64,000 bases of DNA, taken from NCBI RefSeq assembly GCF_900115115.1, contig NZ_FOVI01000009.1:62001-126000 (forward strand), written 5' to 3'. This document shows, one piece after another, positions 62,031 to 64,000 of this stretch. The stretch's first letter is position 1, and every line of letters begins with the position of its first letter. Below the pieces are notes generated by a model. It worked only from the letters and a program-made list of their open reading frames with translations, was not told where the DNA came from and ran no database searches. Source of the stretch: Paenimyroides ummariense (GTDB lineage: Bacteria; Bacteroidota; Bacteroidia; Flavobacteriales; Flavobacteriaceae). Both the position numbers and the translations under genes were made by a program.

Positions 62031-64000
62031 ATGAAGACAAATGCTTTTGCTTTAAGACACATTGGACCTAGAGCAACCGACTTACAACACATGTTTGACA
62101 CGGTAGGTGTGAAAGATATGGATCAATTGTTATACGAAACTTTTCCAGACAAAATCCGTTTAGAGAGAGATATCGTTTTAGACGAAGCACTTACAGAATA
62201 CGAATATTTGGCACACGCTACGGCATTAGGCGCACAAAACAAGGTATTTAAATCAATGATTGGTTTAGGATATAACGAAGCGATCGTTCCGGCTGTTATC
62301 CAACGTAATATTTTCGAAAATCCGGGTTGGTACACTGCGTACACACCTTATCAGGCAGAAATTGCTCAAGGACGTTTAGAGGCTTTATTGAATTTCCAGA
62401 CTACCGTAATTGAATTATCGGGAATGGAAATTGCAAATGCATCGTTATTAGACGAATCTACTGCAGTTGCCGAAGCTATGGCATTGTTGTTTGATGTTCG
62501 TACTAGAGATCAAAAGAAAAACAACGCAAACAAGTTATTTGTTTCAGAAGAAATTTTACCTCAAACGTTATCGGTTTTACAAACGCGTTCTACTCCAATT
62601 GAAATTGAAGTTGTTGTTGGAAATCACGAAACATTTGAGTTTACAGAAGATTTCTTCGCTGCAATTTTACAATATCCTGGTAAATATGGTCAGGTTCACG
62701 ATTATGAAGATTTCATAAACAAAGCACATTCAAAAGATATTAAAGTGGCGGTTGCTGCTGATATTTTATCATTAGCACGTTTAAAATCTCCGGGCGAAAT
62801 GGGTGCCGATGCAGTTGTTGGTACCACTCAGCGTTTTGGTATTCCGTTAGGTTTTGGTGGACCACACGCTGGTTTCTTTACAACTAAAGAAGAATACAAA
62901 CGTTCTATGCCAGGTAGAATCATTGGTGTTTCTCAAGACACTAACGGAAACCGTGCATTGCGTATGGCATTACAAACACGTGAGCAGCACATTAAACGTG
63001 AAAAAGCAACATCTAACATTTGTACTGCACAGGTTTTATTGGCAGTTATGGCGGGTATGTATGCGGTTTATCACGGACCAAAAGGTTTACGCCGCATTGC
63101 AAACGAAGCACACGCAAAAGCAGTTACTATTGAAACCGAATTAACTAAATTAGGTTTTGAGCAATTAAACGATGCGTATTTCGATACTATTTTGGTAAAA
63201 GCCGATGCTGCTAAAGTAAAAGCTGTTGCCGAAGCGAAAGAATTCAATTTCTATTATGCTGATGCAAATACGGTTTCAATTTCAGTTAACGAAACTATTT
63301 CTATAAACGATATTAATACGGTGATTGGTATTTTTGCAGAAGTTGCCGGAAAATCATTCACTGCAGTTACCGAACTTTCTCAAGAAGCTTTGGTTCCTGT
63401 AAAATTAGAAAGAACATCTACGTTCTTAGAGCATGAGGTGTTCAACACGTATCATTCAGAATCTCAATTGATGCGTTATATTAAAAAGTTAGAGCGTAAA
63501 GATTTGGCATTAAACCATTCTATGATTTCTTTGGGATCTTGTACAATGAAGTTGAATGCAGCAGCAGAAATGTTGCCTTTAAGCAATCCTAACTGGAACA
63601 ATATCCACCCATTTGCTCCGGCAGATCAAACCAAAGGATATTTAACCATGTTGCATAAATTAGAGCAGCAGTTAAACGTAATTACCGGTTTTGCCGGTAC
63701 TACATTACAACCAAATTCTGGTGCACAAGGTGAATACGCTGGTTTAATGGTCATTCGTGCATATCACGAATCTCGTGGTGAAGGTCACAGAAACATCGCG
63801 TTAATTCCTGCATCGGCTCACGGAACAAACCCTGCATCGGCTGCAATGGCTGGTATGAAAGTGGTTGTTACCAAAACGACTGAAGAAGGAAATATCGATG
63901 TAGAAGATTTAAGAGCGAAAGCTGAATTACACAAAGACAATTTATCTTGTGTAATGATTACTTACCCTTCTACACACGGAGTTTACGAATCATCGATCAT
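62031..64000 (+). CDS. gcvP: Glycine dehydrogenase (decarboxylating), P-protein (3' end outside window)
   Basis: PLP enzyme of the glycine cleavage system. The frame is open from ATG 62031 to the window end, 656 codons of the usual 950 or so. The start MKTNAFALRHIGPRATDLQH, the pocket stretches NPGWYTAYTPYQAEIAQGRL, GGPHAGFF and SLGSCTMKLNAAAEM, and LIPASAHGTNPASA are typical of the single-chain P-protein. The PLP lysine lies beyond the edge. It releases CO2 from glycine and passes the aminomethyl group to GcvH. Confidence 0.97.
   Translation, partial: MKTNAFALRHIGPRATDLQHMFDTVGVKDMDQLLYETFPDKIRLERDIVLDEALTEYEYLAHATALGAQNKVFKSMIGLGYNEAIVPAVIQRNIFENPGWYTAYTPYQAEIAQGRLEALLNFQTTVIELSGMEIANASLLDESTAVAEAMALLFDVRTRDQKKNNANKLFVSEEILPQTLSVLQTRSTPIEIEVVVGNHETFEFTEDFFAAILQYPGKYGQVHDYEDFINKAHSKDIKVAVAADILSLARLKSPGEMGADAVVGTTQRFGIPLGFGGPHAGFFTTKEEYKRSMPGRIIGVSQDTNGNRALRMALQTREQHIKREKATSNICTAQVLLAVMAGMYAVYHGPKGLRRIANEAHAKAVTIETELTKLGFEQLNDAYFDTILVKADAAKVKAVAEAKEFNFYYADANTVSISVNETISINDINTVIGIFAEVAGKSFTAVTELSQEALVPVKLERTSTFLEHEVFNTYHSESQLMRYIKKLERKDLALNHSMISLGSCTMKLNAAAEMLPLSNPNWNNIHPFAPADQTKGYLTMLHKLEQQLNVITGFAGTTLQPNSGAQGEYAGLMVIRAYHESRGEGHRNIALIPASAHGTNPASAAMAGMKVVVTKTTEEGNIDVEDLRAKAELHKDNLSCVMITYPSTHGVYESSI

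Overview
The window reads as chromosomal core DNA of a member of the Flavobacteriaceae (Bacteroidota). The evidence is an AT-rich sequence; Bacteroidota-type promoters with a TAnnTTTG core and a TTTG upstream element; a type IX secretion (T9SS) C-terminal sorting domain; LytS/LytTR two-component proteins; an S46 dipeptidyl peptidase; many small lipoproteins with acidic residues after the lipobox cysteine; and short terminator-bounded transcription units. There is no transposase, integrase, phage gene, CRISPR array, rRNA or tRNA that I can see. The mobile or unstable content consists of palindromic repeats, a toxin-antitoxin pair and two long homopolymers.

Layout. 1-4.4 kb: catalase-peroxidase katG (cut by the window edge), a rhomboid protease and divergent rarA. 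4.6-9.4 kb: a minus-strand block with a HAD nucleotidase, two tandem DUF3299 proteins, an FtsX-type permease with a histidine-rich loop and its LolD-type ATPase (a probable metal-linked exporter or importer), then radC. 9.4-16.0 kb: a DUF1287 lipoprotein, a LytS/LytTR pair, a membrane class III cyclase and mpl (cell-wall recycling). 16.1-22.3 kb: small genes, a RelE/ParE-type toxin-antitoxin pair, a gene behind a 17-A tract, and a three-gene secreted protein cluster. 22.3-30.7 kb: an S46 peptidase, a LysM/BON protein, a thermonuclease lipoprotein and a TPR sensor kinase/response regulator with a small secreted protein upstream. 30.8-37.1 kb: obgE, a CNNM/CBS protein, adk and hpt, then purK and purE separated by an orphan antitoxin and palindromic elements. 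37.2-44.8 kb: an M3 peptidase, a Na+/H+ antiporter, an aldehyde dehydrogenase, and VOC and SRPBCC proteins. 44.9-49.9 kb: a T9SS substrate, a lipoprotein gene whose signal peptide is interrupted by a G11 tract, a GH10-like lipoprotein, DUF1697 and NlpE. 50.0-54.4 kb: a small XRE regulator with two paralogous membrane proteins, a synthase-like glycosyltransferase and leucyl aminopeptidase. 54.5-64 kb: a secreted glutaminase, AlkB, several hypothetical proteins, a UbiA-like membrane protein and gcvP (cut by the window end).

The strongest observations are (i) a poly-G tract inside the signal-peptide coding region of a predicted surface lipoprotein and (ii) a poly-A tract directly after a start codon. 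Both leave the gene out of frame as read here and restore a sensible N-terminus with a small change in tract length, so they are candidate phase-variable loci unless they are sequencing errors. Next come the His-rich ABC transporter/tandem DUF3299 cluster, two composite palindromic elements that bracket purE and seem to have cut a toxin gene, and near-identical terminators that bracket accessory genes.
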